The position numbers and the translations under genes are program-made. From NCBI RefSeq assembly GCF_021134715.1, contig NC_060018.1, positions 5,721,501 to 5,785,500 of the forward strand: a stretch of DNA of 64,000 bases, read 5' to 3'. Below, in pieces: positions 22,701 to 34,574 of this stretch. The stretch comes from Daphnia pulex. Its lineage: Eukaryota > Arthropoda > Branchiopoda > Diplostraca > Daphniidae. The notes under the pieces are model-generated. The model worked only from the letters and a program-made list of their open reading frames with translations. It made no database searches and had not been told where the DNA came from. How positions within the stretch are numbered: position 1 is the stretch's first letter; each line of letters begins with the position of its first letter.

Positions 22701-25700
22701 ATTTCGACACGTTGCTGGCTGCATAATACGTACCCGATTTTTTCGTACGCAACTTGTCGACTCTAATCATTTCCAAAGTCGACAAAAAGGACCGTTTCCA
22801 TTCGCTTTGTTGGGCGGGAATAGACGGTTGAATTCCGATACAGTAGGCATATTGGCAATACAAGAAGAGCATCACGCTCGCATCAAGCTACAACATGGTC
22901 TAGAATATGATTTCAATAGAAGCACGTTTCGCCATGAATGGGCACATCCATCTGTAAACGTACAAGAGATCGTGCGCTACATGAAATTGAAACTCGAGGA
23001 TCGATTTGTAACATTCAACTATTGTATAACCCGCTGACTCATTTTTGGTTGAGCTTTGACCCCACAGCTCGATAATATTTATCTCAAATATAGTGGCCAT
23101 CAGCTGCTCTTTATCAAAGAGCTCTTTGGGAAAAAAATATACGGTATATAACAGGTCCCAGGTCCCTAATCTTTAATAGTCGACACTGCTTTCCCTTGAA
23201 TTCTTGAGTAAAATGGAAGAAGAGAAGAAAAAAAAAAGAAGAAGAAGAGGAAGATGGAAACCACCTATTTATATTGCTGGTGTCGCAGTGTCGTCGTTTG
23301 TCGTGCCCATGGCGACAATATCAGATGGGAGAGAGCCAGGGAGCTTTGTACACTGTTTATTTTTATATATACAGAGTATATATGGCGAGGTTTGCTGTTC
23401 TCGATTTTGTGTTATATACCGGCACCGCACACTCAAACACGGGCAGCAGACAGGAGCAGAGTCTAAAGAACGACGGGCTCGTCAAGGATAAAAAGAAAAA
23501 AAGAAGAAGAGATTCTCCTTCCATTTGGCTGATTGGATCACGTCACACGAGTAAGTAGCTAGGGGCGTCTTCATCCTCAGATCCTTCCATTCAGTCCACG
23601 GAGGGAAACCAGGTGTATCCGCTTCACACCTTTCCGTCGACTGGCAAAGTTAACATCTTGGCCAAGAATAATATCCCCCCGCTTTGATTTTTCTTAAGAC
23701 ACGTCCTCTCCCCAAGATGTCGGGATATACGGTCAGCAACGAGTGGACTGCTGTTCGGTATAGTCTATATTACGTACACTGTGAACCGCAAAAAAACAAA
23801 AACAACGTAGCAACAGTTTTTTGTTTTTTTTTCTTTTAGAAGAAGAAAAACCAAACAAAAAACCCGGATACACTAGCACAAACAGCAAGATCGATGATTT
23901 GATCACGAACTGGGTGGGTTTCTTTATGTCCTGCATCTACTGGCATATTGTTGAGAACAACGAGTCAATGATATCATATCGATATGGGAGAGCCACAGCG
24001 CAATCACATGTTTCGGTCGCCCACATATCCAGCTAGCCCTTTCCAATCATAATGAAAAAGTGCGGGGATGACAGACGCAATAGATTATTGATTGGACCAA
24101 GCTCCGCCGTCACCACATCTGAGCCGCTTCTCACAAGGCAGTGCGGCGGATACTGAAGGATCAAGTCTCACAAGCCTAAAAATTAAATTTTCAGAAATTT
24201 GATGGTTTCTTTAGCAATTCTCTTTGGGTGGCATGGCAACGGCTTGCCCACTAAAGATGCTGATGGAATCGTACGAATTGAAGAGAAAGAAAGAAAGAAA
24301 GAAAGATAAAAATACGATAAGACATTCAGAATTTCTAATGTAGCTGCTGGAGCGGGACTCGGGGTTCTTCATCGACATGGGTGAAACACATTCGTGCGGT
24401 TCCACTTCAACAACTAACTCGTCGTCACACCAATCGATACTCAGCATCAGCAACGTCTGCTGGAAACTACACACCTTCGCCACCAGCTTTTGTTTGGACG
24501 GGGAATCTGAAATGTCCCTTTCATTCAAAATGCACAACGCTTGGCGATTAATAAAATATCTTATACAACCCGTCAAATAGCGAATAAATTAAACTTTGAA
24601 GACCCAGGCGCGTTTTGAAGACCTGAACAGAACACGCTAAGGCGATAGATTGTCCCATATTCAATAATCAGTGAATTTTAAATTTTATTTCAAGTGTGAA
24701 GCAAACGTCAATGCAAACAAAATGAAACCTAAAAAACAATACAAAAACAGTCGCGGAATCTTCCTTCTCCATTTATAGTCGTTCAATGTACTTAAAGCTA
24801 TATTTGGAATTCGTGCCCAATGGATCCCACGCAAAATTTCGCAAGAGCTACGTACTTTTGGGTTTACGTAAGCTACTTTTGGGGGGGCTGATGTTGCGTT
24901 TCTCTTAGCTTTTATGTAAATCTGACCATCTTTTATACAACAGGGGGTTATAGAGAAGGCAAATAAATCAATTTTAAATGTGTTATGCAACAAGACACGC
25001 ATAATATTCAAAGGCTATACCTACAGAGTATAGGGCTCGCGACCGTAGACCGTATACGGTGAAAGAGTGGAAGTTTTTCGAGGCGTATGATTTCATTTCC
25101 GCATAGAATAGATCGGGTGCGTAATTCGTTTTTTAGCGGCCCGGACTACAGCCGGTTGTCGGAAGCCTCGAGACATAATAAATGTGAACATCAAAGTGGC
25201 TGTGTCAAGAGACGAGGGCAGAGGGAATTAAGCAAGAGAAAAGAAAAAAAAAAAGGGAGCTGTACCGTCTCGTTTGAATTAGCCAGGGCTATTAACAAAG
25301 GCAGTTAAGATTCATTATAGTCAGTGAAGCGAAAGATTTCCAGAATAATCAGATTGTAAACAGGAACTGATTAGAGTTACTTTATTACTTTGTGCTGCCC
25401 TGCGTGTGCAGACAACGGGGCTCTTTGTTGAACATCGAACTGCCAAACAAAAAATCGAAACGTTTTGTTAACATCCAAAAATTTAATCATATGGGGCAGC
25501 TAGTAGTAGCAGCAACTCCACAGCAAAATCAATGTCCAATTAATCGACGAAAATTCATTTTTGTACACGCAGTATGTTTAGCGAGCAAATCAACGTCACT
25601 TCAGTAATAAAATGAACGATGAATGGGCATTTACTTATTTGAAAAGAAAAAAAAATGTAGCTCTCATTAAATGGGAGGGGCAAAAGCGCCGCAAAGTTAC

Positions 25701-28700
25701 ACTCGTCTATAACAACTGCGCCCAGAGAATTTGCCATGTTTCTTTGGAAAGGGGAAGAATGACGATACCATACGGATTTCTCGTTTGTATCTCTCTGTAT
25801 TTTTACGGATGGGCAGAAAGGGAGTATGGGGGAAGACCACAATATCTCCCGTATACGTAGAGACAACCTCAAAAGCCCAATCTATCGATCCTGACCGCGT
25901 ACCGTCCATATCAAAGCGGAGCGTTCAAGCAACAATAAATATAGCAAGAGCAAAAAAATAAAAATAAATACGGACGGAAAGAGAGCGGGAGGCGAATCCG
26001 GCCGAATGAATTGAATCAAATATTGTTGACTCGTTTGGATGATGTCAACAATATATTGGAATTCCCGGATAAAGAATGGCTAAACAGTAAACACGCAACC
26101 CTAACTCGTGCCAAGCTTATTTGGAGGGAGGGGGGGGGGGGGCTCATGATTGTGTGTACTACACAACCCCTACGCCCCTAGACTGACCCCATCAGCTCTG
26201 GATTTGGTTAACCTTATAACATTTCAAATTATAGAGTTGAGGAGGAAGACCCGTAGAACAGCGTATGGGCGAAAGCAGTGCTGAGCCAATGAAATGTTTC
26301 AGTGCTTTCTACCTTTTCCTGTAGGCAGCGGGTCGATACTTTCAATACCGCGAGTCTGCTGTGACATTTCTCAACATTTCTTCCCCCATCGATCTTGCCT
26401 TTGGGCCGTATAAAAGCTTTAAAGAAAGAGGAGGCTGTCATCTTAGCCATGCGGTCTCCCGCGAGTATCTCGAGATGCGGATGAAACGCTCGTCAGTCGC
26501 ATAATAATAAAGCCTCCCACTCTTTTGTGTAAACAGCAAATTCGCCGAATAATCAAAAAACATATCTTTATGCCTCTCGATATCTCTCTCTCCAACGTCT
26601 TGTGAAGTTCACAAGTGCGGAAGAAATTCTGATTGCTGTATCAGTTATCAGTTATCACGATATCGACGTCACACACTCTCACATCGCTCTCCCTCACCCC
26701 CTTTTCTCAATAATCTCAAGGCGCAGAAAGAAGCAAACGAATTCCCTTAGGCTACAAGCTGCATGAATATCGTTTCATCAATCGCAGATTCGAGCTCAAG
26801 CAACATCGCGTCTTCAAGCCACAAGGTTCAATCAATTTCGACTCTTAAGCTCGGTCATGATTGGGCCGTCGAAGAGTCAAACAAACTTCCCAACGACCCC
26901 CGGTCGCAGGATACTGGCACTGCTTTTAAGCCCATCGTCACTCTTAGTTTTGCTATTCACCGGACACGGATCGTCAAGGATCACACCAGGAAAAAATGGC
27001 TAAGGAATAAAGATGCAGCAGAGAAGCAGCAGCAGTCCCAGCACCGCCTTGATCTTCTCCAGCTTAGACGAATACGTATATATATCCATGGCGACAAAGT
27101 ATTTTTACCGTTATTTTTCGTTAAGAATGAACGGGGGATGGAAAGATTGGAGAGTGAATTGAAATGGACAAGACGGATGAGAGAGCCCAGGAAATGGGGA
27201 GGAAAAGAAAAGGACTCCTTGTGGAAATGGAGGAACCCAGTTTCTTTTCCTCTTCTTGTCCTACAAAGAAATGTCTAACTAATCAAAGGTGATCTGTATA
27301 CGTATATCGCTCAACAGAGTGAGAGAATAATAAATAAAAAAAAAATGCATCGGTGGAATCAAAAAAACAAGAAAGAAAAGGGCACGGATCAAAGAGTTTT
27401 TTAACCAAATCGATGGCAATATACTCTTCGTTGGGTCAGTAGATTTACCTCGTGTTTCTTTTGACTGCTCTTTCATGTTTCCCTATCTGCCGTAGTTCTT
27501 CTCTCTTGACTTCTTCTATTATGTGTTCTGCAAGCTTCATTGATTTTGTCAGCACAGAGACAGCAGAAGCGGGGCGTATATATATGAAGTGGATGGGAGG
27601 GAGGAAAAAAATAGAATAAAGGGATCGCCTAGATTATTTGTTATTCTTTGCTATCTTCTACTTCTAAATGTATTCCGTTTGTGGAAGATACTCCCGAACT
27701 CTGAGGCCCGCTGGGGAAAACTACTACGCGAAAGATATTTTGTTTCTGCCTCTATTGTTTCGCCTTAACCTGATACCCGTTTCATTCGTCCCCTCGCATT
27801 ACCGGAAAAGTCGACAACTTTTTTCCACCTTTTTTTCTTTTTGATTCGTTTTTTGTTTCTTTTTGACACACAAAACTGGACGAGTTGCCAACAGCAACCG
27901 GCGATTTCCCCCCTCGCGTTCTCATCGTTTATATTTCACTGTTGCCATCATGCGGGTCTTTTGCATGGCAGTTTAAAATTTGACACGATGAGCACCAAAG
28001 GAGTTTAGACGTCGACAATACAATCTCAATGGGAGGTTTTACAGCGGAAGCCATAAAAGCTAGCTGTCCGGGTCGTTACCACGGAAAAGCGTTTTATTGT
28101 GATAAAAGAAAAAAGAAAGTTCAATCACACAGAAAATACTACGAACGTGATCGATTCGGGAGGAAGTCGTCCGCTTTCAAACTTAATTCGATCCAACTAC
28201 TAGATTGAATCTAGTAGATTCACTCGTTTCTGTATCTATTTCTCGGGTGGGAGATTGGAATACACAAGGAATCACAGTTCAACTTTCAATGTACCTACGG
28301 ACGAATCGGAAAAAAGGCGCTTTATCGCGTTTTGAAAAGAATAACATATAACTGTGAAGAAAACGTTTAGCAGTCATAAGACCCTGACAAAGTTCAACGG
28401 GATCGGCCACTATTAGTTCCGCTTAAAATACCCAGAAAAGCTCAATGCGCTCTAAATTGTGAGCGGGATGGTGAAGAAAAGCAGCTCGACTAGAATTACA
28501 CATTTGAAGGATAATAACAAACAGAAAGCAGAGACATAGTACATTATAACACTATAGCCACATTTATCCATCTTCACTGTAGAAGATTGCAGAGGCAGAC
28601 AAGACACCCCACGCAGCTCAAACTCAAACTATTGATACACAACATTTTCATTTCACGGCGGCAATGTGTTGCCTGTTGAAACTTGTCTTTCAAACATTGA

Positions 28701-31700
28701 TAGACTTCGCAGAATACAGAAGGTCAGACTCTCAAAAGTCTCTTGAGTTTTCACTTGGGCCGGGGCCATCAACTGGCGCGAAAGCCATCAGCCCAGCCAA
28801 CTAATTGAGTCCGTTGCTCAAATAAAGAAAACAAGTGAACAAAAAGAGGAAGAAGACGAAAAAAAAAAAATAAGTGACAATAAGAGCGTGGGCAAGAAAT
28901 GCGTTCCCAGAACAGACAAAGTATTTCCCGAAAAAGTTTTCCAAGAGGTTTCAAGACGTTGACGGTTGACGGAAGAGCGAATTGTCAGGGGGATCGCAAT
29001 GAAAAACTGAAAAACATTTTTCAATGCATTCCCCTCTGCTAGCTGAAACTGAATAGCGACGTCAGACAGAGAGAGAGTGCGCTGGCAACACCAAACAATA
29101 AATTAATTTATGTCTCCGCTCCCCGCCCACTGGAAATTCCAGATTCTTTCCCGCATATTTAGCCGGATTCCAATACATCAGATCTTTTTTTTTTCATTCG
29201 CCTGTCTCTGCTGTAAAAAAAAAAAAAAAAAAAAAAAAAACACGCCCAAACAAACACCTGCGACTTTCATTTTATAGACGATGGTTTCATCTTCTCCATA
29301 TATTAACCGAATTTAAATCGAAAATTTCATCCGTTCCCACGATTGGCTGTCAAAAAAGAGGAAAGCTGCAAAAAAAGAAAGACCAACAACAATAGCGCCG
29401 ATAAATCAAAATTGTATCATCTCGCCATCTCGGAACTTTTTGAATCACGTCATAAAACGACAAATTCGAACCAAATGATATATATAGTGTGTACACCACG
29501 ACCAGTAACGATAAAAAAAAAGTTGCCGTCCACTTTATCCGCCAGACCAGACCCGCACAACGACGTGCATCGAAAGTGATCGAAAGCTCAAAAAGACGAT
29601 CACATATAAAAGATGGCGCAACGGAGGCGGCAGCGCTAAAGCCTACATCTAACAAGTGGCGTGCGGTGGACTAGCAAGACTTCCTATATAAAGCTCTGGT
29701 CTATATGCATGCATGCTCTGCATAACTAGATGATCTAAATCCATATTCAGTGTCTAAACGGCTTCGTTTGTCAAATATTTGCTCACATGAATTTCAATGA
29801 GATGTGCCAGCAGAGACGAAACAGAAAACATTCGCACCCCCCTCCTTCGACTGAATGCGCAATGCCCTGCATGCAAAGAGACTACACCGTATACGAACGT
29901 AAAAAAAAGGCAGAACATTTCGGTTTTATAACGCTTGTGTCTGGGAAATGGCGGAGAAAAGGGGCCGATTGCGCGTGGGATGAATTTCTACAGGCGCAGT
30001 CAGGAAACATGGGCGACGTAATTGTATTTCCATTTTCCCTTTCCCTGGGCTGAAAGAGCTTGGGTTTTGTTTTTGTTTGTGATTTCTGTCTGTTTCTGTC
30101 TGGAATGAATCGAAAACAAGCGGGAGGCGATAAAGTCGCTGCAGGGGGGACTTTGGGGAGAACAACAATCCCGTCCGCGCACATCCACAATCGTCAACAC
30201 AGCTTCAGAGTTACGGCAGGATTTTTTGGCCCGTGTCAAACAAGCTAGGCGCTCCGCCATCCAGCACGTCGAGTAGCAATTGGATAGGGCGGGAGGGCGC
30301 GGGTGTCGGCAGCCAATCAACAACTTCAAACCTCAACATCAATAGTTGCGGACGGAGGGGAATGCGGTTTTGAATTCCATCAACTCTCAATCCCCCTCAT
30401 CCCCCCCCCACCATCCCCCCTAACAAGGAACCATGGAACCCTCCCCCCCCCCCTTACATATATATGCATTGCTTTCCGCCAGCAGTCCCCGTTATATCCC
30501 TTGCGGGGTCGGATTTTCAACTCACGCTCGGCTCCCTAATGGAACTCGGGAGTCTGACATTCTTGACGTGACTCGAATCGGGAGGATGTGAGAGAGAGAG
30601 AGAAAGAAAAAATATACATCAGACAAAAGCCAGTCAGATGTGCCCAAAAAAAACTACGGCGGATGTACAGTCGCGTTTTTTCTCTGTTGCTCGCACGCTC
30701 TCGCACACGTCACAGTATGTATGCAAATAGAGCAGTAAAGAACAGCACCAAAGTGGCAATGTACTATACATAAAGTTAACTGAACATGTAGGAGAATTTG
30801 CAAAGAGGAATAAAGAAGAAGTGGACTCTGGTGACGGCACTAGACAAGTAGACAGAATTTGATCAATTTTTCTACTGCAGGGAAAAGAGGAAGAAGATGT
30901 GAGGAATAAGAGATCCGCCTTAAGTGTGGGCGTTCTTACTAGAGTTGCTTTATTCAAGAGACCCCAATACTTGACACCCCAAAAAGAAAAAATGAAGCGA
31001 TAGACAACTGTAATGATAATATCTGAATGCCTTCTACTCTCATTACTCGCGTGGGCTTGTTGAAAAATATTACGGGAATTGAAAGTCTCGGAGTATAACC
31101 TAGTCATATACGAAAGCCTTTGAATTGTTCAGACGGTTTTTCATTGAGTGCTACACCCACGCTAATTACATCTAGGGAGAAACAAGGCAAGGCACTCTCA
31201 CTTGTATTGAGCGCCTCAGCCGCGTAAGTGACGTAATTCCACGTGAGAAAAACATCAAAGAAAAAGGTGAGAAACCAGACCAAACAAAACGAAACAAAAC
31301 AAAAGGGAGAAAAAAAAACTATTCAATCGGCCAGCTGGTTTTTATGTGTGACGTGAAAAACTGACAAATGTTCACGCCTGCCATTAAGCTGCACTTACTT
31401 AATTGGAAAAAAAAGCTACCCTATTCGTCGCCAGTCCCTGTACCTACTGCCCTACACAGGAAACGGCAAAATTTCAATCCTGCTGGCCTAAAAATGGATA
31501 ACACCTGCAACAGAACAACAGTCTCACCAGCTGCAGCGCCGCTCGCTTACTCTATATTAGACGTGCGTGCAACATGCACGACCCAGAAAACCGAGGGGAA
31601 AGAGAGGGAGAGAGAAAAAAAAAGGGGGTGCCGTGCACATAAAGGTAGCCCTTATTGCACACAATATTGTAGACCACCTTCCTTGTGTGGGATCAAACTT

Positions 31701-34574
31701 TCTGTAGCGGACGAAAGCTCATCGATTGCTGTTTGCTATAGGCACAGTCGTCTCTCTCCATTTGCCCGGCGCATTGACTTTCTGTCCTCGTTCACTATTT
31801 GATCTCAATCCAGAGTCTCAATAACAAATATCGACGGATACAAGCCCAGTTTCTCCGGCGGGGGTTTCAAATATCAACACAAATTTCACTAGAAAAAAAG
31901 AAGAGAAACACGAACCCGGGTGTCGGCGGATTCCGTTTTCAATAAAGACGGTTGCCATAAACAAAGACGTGTTACACGTAATAAAGATCCATTATTGTTC
32001 GATGGCGACGAGATAGTTGGCAGCACATTACTCGGCAAAGGAAAATCGTCCCGTCTCCACGGAACAGTCAACCAAGAGCGAAGTTATTATTTCTCTCCCT
32101 TCTCCCCCATTGCTTATTCATAGTTATCTCTACGACAACGTCTTTTGTACAACAGAGTTGACGTCAGAGGAGAAAGTTGAAGGATCAAGATTTCGGGAAC
32201 ACGAAAAGAAGACGCTATTGTTGCGGCACGCGATAATAAAAAAAAAATAAAGAAGAAGAAAAAGAAGAAGAAGAAGGAGTTGAAGAGTGCATGTCGTTGA
32301 TCGTTAGACGACGAAGAGAAGAAGTCGGTAACGAGTGGAGCTGGTGCCAAGTCTCGCAATATATGACGGGAAATATCCCACGTGACTATGCGCCTTCTTG
32401 GCTCAGAGATCGGTGCCGCAGCGCCAGGTGCGACGGCAGCTTGACCCAGATGGCATGGCCGTCTAATCCCCCTTCTCTTCATCCTTTAATGAAACTGGAC
32501 AGACACCGACTAACCCACGTACAGCAAATGGGATTGATTCCAGAACCTGCCCTCAAGTCATCAACTCGACCGCCGCCGTGTCCAATCTTCTGCTAGAATC
32601 GCTGACGATGGCTATCTTGTTACCTGCTCCGCTGTTGCCGGACGTGTCGATCGGCCGTTCGCGGTCTAACTATCTGCCCCAGCAAGCATGCGGCGCAAGG
32701 CTTCGCCAATCCAGGGCAGAGGCAAATGGGATGGCGGATGGCCGCACTAGAAGTGGCAGTCGAGTTACTACTACTCTACCTAAAACTAATCACCCACGCT
32801 TCTACTATGCTTTTATTTTGAAAGTTTGAAAGAGTTCGTCATTAATTCTGCATGTAAATTGAAATGCTCAGTCTATCCCTTTCTTCTGTCCATACGCGAC
32901 GGCAAGGCGAACGTTGCTAAGCGGCGAAAAAGAAACTTGTTACTTTTTTTTCCAGTCAATATAAAGTTACAGTCAAATGTCTCTTTATAGTCTGCTTTTT
33001 ATATTTTTATATTAGTACCAGATAGCCCTACTGCCCTAGTCGTTTTACATTATAAAAGAAGAAAAAAAAGTCTTCGTGATGACCACACACACCTGCTTTT
33101 GCACGGAAAGAAGACTAGACCGTTGCCAATAGCAACTGCAAGACCGTATCCTACGGCTACAACGCTGTACGTTTGCGTGACAAACGTTCATGTAAAATAG
33201 ATATTCAATTGACCTAACAAGATCCTCGGGACCAGAAACAACCTGAAAAAATAATCACACGTTATATACTGTCCCTAACTACAAAAGACTTACTTTTTAC
33301 GCACACGTCAGTGAAAATGACGACTTTGGCCAAACGGTAATTATTTCGGGCTGAAAGTCCAACTGAAAGATGAGTGAATTCACGTTTGCCGAGACAAAAT
33401 ATGGGCAATTTGTTTCAAAAGTTATGAATGTTTAGCCCAAGTTTCGTGACTAGTGTCAAAGTTCCAATTCACCCACGGGTGTGGATTTGATCTCGCACTA
33501 ATAGAATACGTAATGAGGGTCTCTCACGTCTCGGATCAAGCTCATATAGGGCAAGCTCAAGCCCACAACTATTTTGGACCGACTCAGGACCGACTCTCAT
33601 ACGAAACAGTTTGACACCAAACTTAACACCACACCAAGGCGAGCCAAAACTAGAGGCAGAAACATCATGCAGAGTAATAACGAAAAAAAAAAAAAAACTA
33701 TTAATTCGATCAAATGGCCAATATCTTAAGAGCTAGTCCTAGGGAACGCGAAAGCTAAATAGAAACATACAGCTTGGCATCTTCGAGTCAATTCCAAAGC
33801 AATAATCTGTAAGCTATTAATCATGTCCGGAAGTGACTCGAAGACCCAAGGAAGAGGAAAGGTCAACGTGCACCTGCTGCCCACCCACTAGAGTGAATAC
33901 GTTATGAGAAACACTGTACGCCAGCCATAGTTAGTTGGGGAGAGAGAGGGGAGAGGGACTGCCTCTATTCATATTGATAACGCTACTCCGAGCGCTATAT
34001 CAAGTCGATTAAAACATTCACGATGATGGGACCGAGTAGGGGTTGAGGAGCAGGAGGAAATAATTAAAGCCCTTCCTCCATCCCTATACGCACTCTAGAG
34101 CGTTGATGGGCCTGTGTGTGTCTGTCTATGCGCGTATGCCGAAGAATGCCGAAACGAAATGGGTTTGAGAGTGGCAACTCTGGTATTACTCAAACAGGGG
34201 AGAGGAATTCGTCCGTAAAGTGCAACTTGGAAATTAGAACCGAGAATCTAATACCGTAGAGGAGCTGCAGTAATGGGAGCGTGGATACGATACGATCGAG
34301 GTTCATGTTCATAAATATTACTTCCTTTTTTTTAAATGATTCCGCCATTGAAAGCAACCGATTGATCTACAAATGCGCACTCAGTGGTGGTCAAGTCAAA
34401 CAAAGCCTTAAAGAACTCACCTGAGGATCTCTGAGTGTCAGACAGAGGTTGCTCGTTGGCATCGAAAGGGGGCCGAGGGATCTGTTGAGTCCTGACTTCA
34501 TCGCCGTTGAGAGCAAAGACAATCGCCCAGACGAACCAGATGGTAACTCCTTGAGAAACTCCTCTGGGCTTCAT
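7547..34574 (-). CDS. side: Sidestep-family Ig-superfamily transmembrane receptor
   Basis: Sidestep proteins are arthropod neuronal and muscle surface proteins; the founder guides motor axons by binding Beaten path. Coding exons, in order: 34574-34421, 21115-20983, 20778-20555, 15713-15321, 15113-14962, 12811-12661, 12391-12261, 12004-11736, 11034-10796, 8433-8356, 8226-7547. They sum to 2604 nt, 868 codons (867 aa), with consistent phases. Order: signal peptide (about 1-30), V-type Ig (C69...C151 in DEGIYRC, with the family hallmark FDARGKPL at 97-104), Ig2 in one exon (C204 to TCRAS), Ig3 over two exons (IRCQTF to LTCRAS), Ig4 (KEGDDVYFEC to GHYKC), Ig5 (LSC to TLACW), FN3 (about 600-710), transmembrane helix about 726-751 (GAGLLLLSTIVVAAC) with a basic stop-transfer RCRKRR, then a tail of about 116 aa ending ESCV, a class I PDZ-binding pattern (S/T-x-V). 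Domain-bounding introns are mostly phase 1. Ig5 carries a Ser-rich insertion. The family is clear; which of the several arthropod side paralogues this is cannot be told here. The acceptor at 12392 (TTCAAG) is the least certain junction. Confidence 0.93.
10944..10961 (-). repeat. In-frame AGC repeat coding for poly-serine in Ig5
   Basis: Six tandem AGC codons on the minus strand (GCT on the plus strand) within the exon 11034-10796, preceded by one AGT, giving seven serines. The surrounding stretch stays Ser/Thr/Gly-rich (about 40 residues), apparently a loop in the last Ig domain of the Sidestep-type receptor. Confidence 0.9.
13796..13815 (+). repeat. (GT)n microsatellite
   Basis: Ten GT units in an intron of the Sidestep-type gene (between exons 15113-14962 and 12811-12661). 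Simple repeat; no further function visible. Confidence 0.95.
14831..14844 (+). repeat. Poly-G tract (14 G)
   Basis: Run of 14 G in the same intron, about 120 bp past the donor of exon 15113-14962; on the transcribed strand it reads C14. Confidence 0.95.
15714..20554 (-). other. 4.8-kb intron of the Sidestep-type gene
   Basis: Separates the exon ending the first Ig domain (20778-20555) from the single-exon second Ig domain (15713-15321). It holds only short overlapping ORFs without recognisable domains or paired splice sites, and simple repeats such as (CT)n at 19687-19711. I see no nested gene. Confidence 0.75.
19687..19711 (+). repeat. (CT)n microsatellite
   Basis: Twelve CT units within the 4.8-kb intron of the Sidestep-type gene. 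Confidence 0.95.
22124..22139 (+). repeat. (TA)n microsatellite
   Basis: Eight TA units in the first intron of the Sidestep-type gene. Confidence 0.9.
24284..24305 (+). repeat. (GAAA)n microsatellite
   Basis: About five GAAA units; on the minus strand this is a (TTTC)n tract that would act as a polypyrimidine tract in front of an AG about 40 nt downstream (minus strand). Confidence 0.9.
26130..26142 (+). repeat. Poly-G tract (13 G)
   Basis: Run of 13 G, preceded by an interrupted G-rich stretch, in the first intron of the Sidestep-type gene. Confidence 0.9.
29215..29240 (+). repeat. Poly-A tract (26 A)
   Basis: Run of 26 A in the first intron. No element or target-site duplication was recognised next to it, so I do not call a retroposon. 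Confidence 0.95.

Larger units (their letters stand above)
21116..34420 (-). other. 13.3-kb first intron of the Sidestep-type gene
   Basis: Lies between the signal-peptide exon (34574-34421) and the first half of the V-type Ig domain (21115-20983). Long first introns of receptor genes often hold enhancers or alternative first exons. I found no exon with convincing domain homology. Stretches that look more coding-like or GC-rich than their surroundings are 24211-24576 (minus), 26763-27278 (plus) and 32290-32830; they are listed as findings. Microsatellites: (TA)n 22124-22139, (GAAA)n 24284-24305, poly-A 29215-29240. Confidence 0.75.

Noticed and set aside
29215..29240. Poly-A run as the tail of a retroposon
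   Set aside because: No related coding or RNA-derived sequence precedes it and no target-site duplication was seen.
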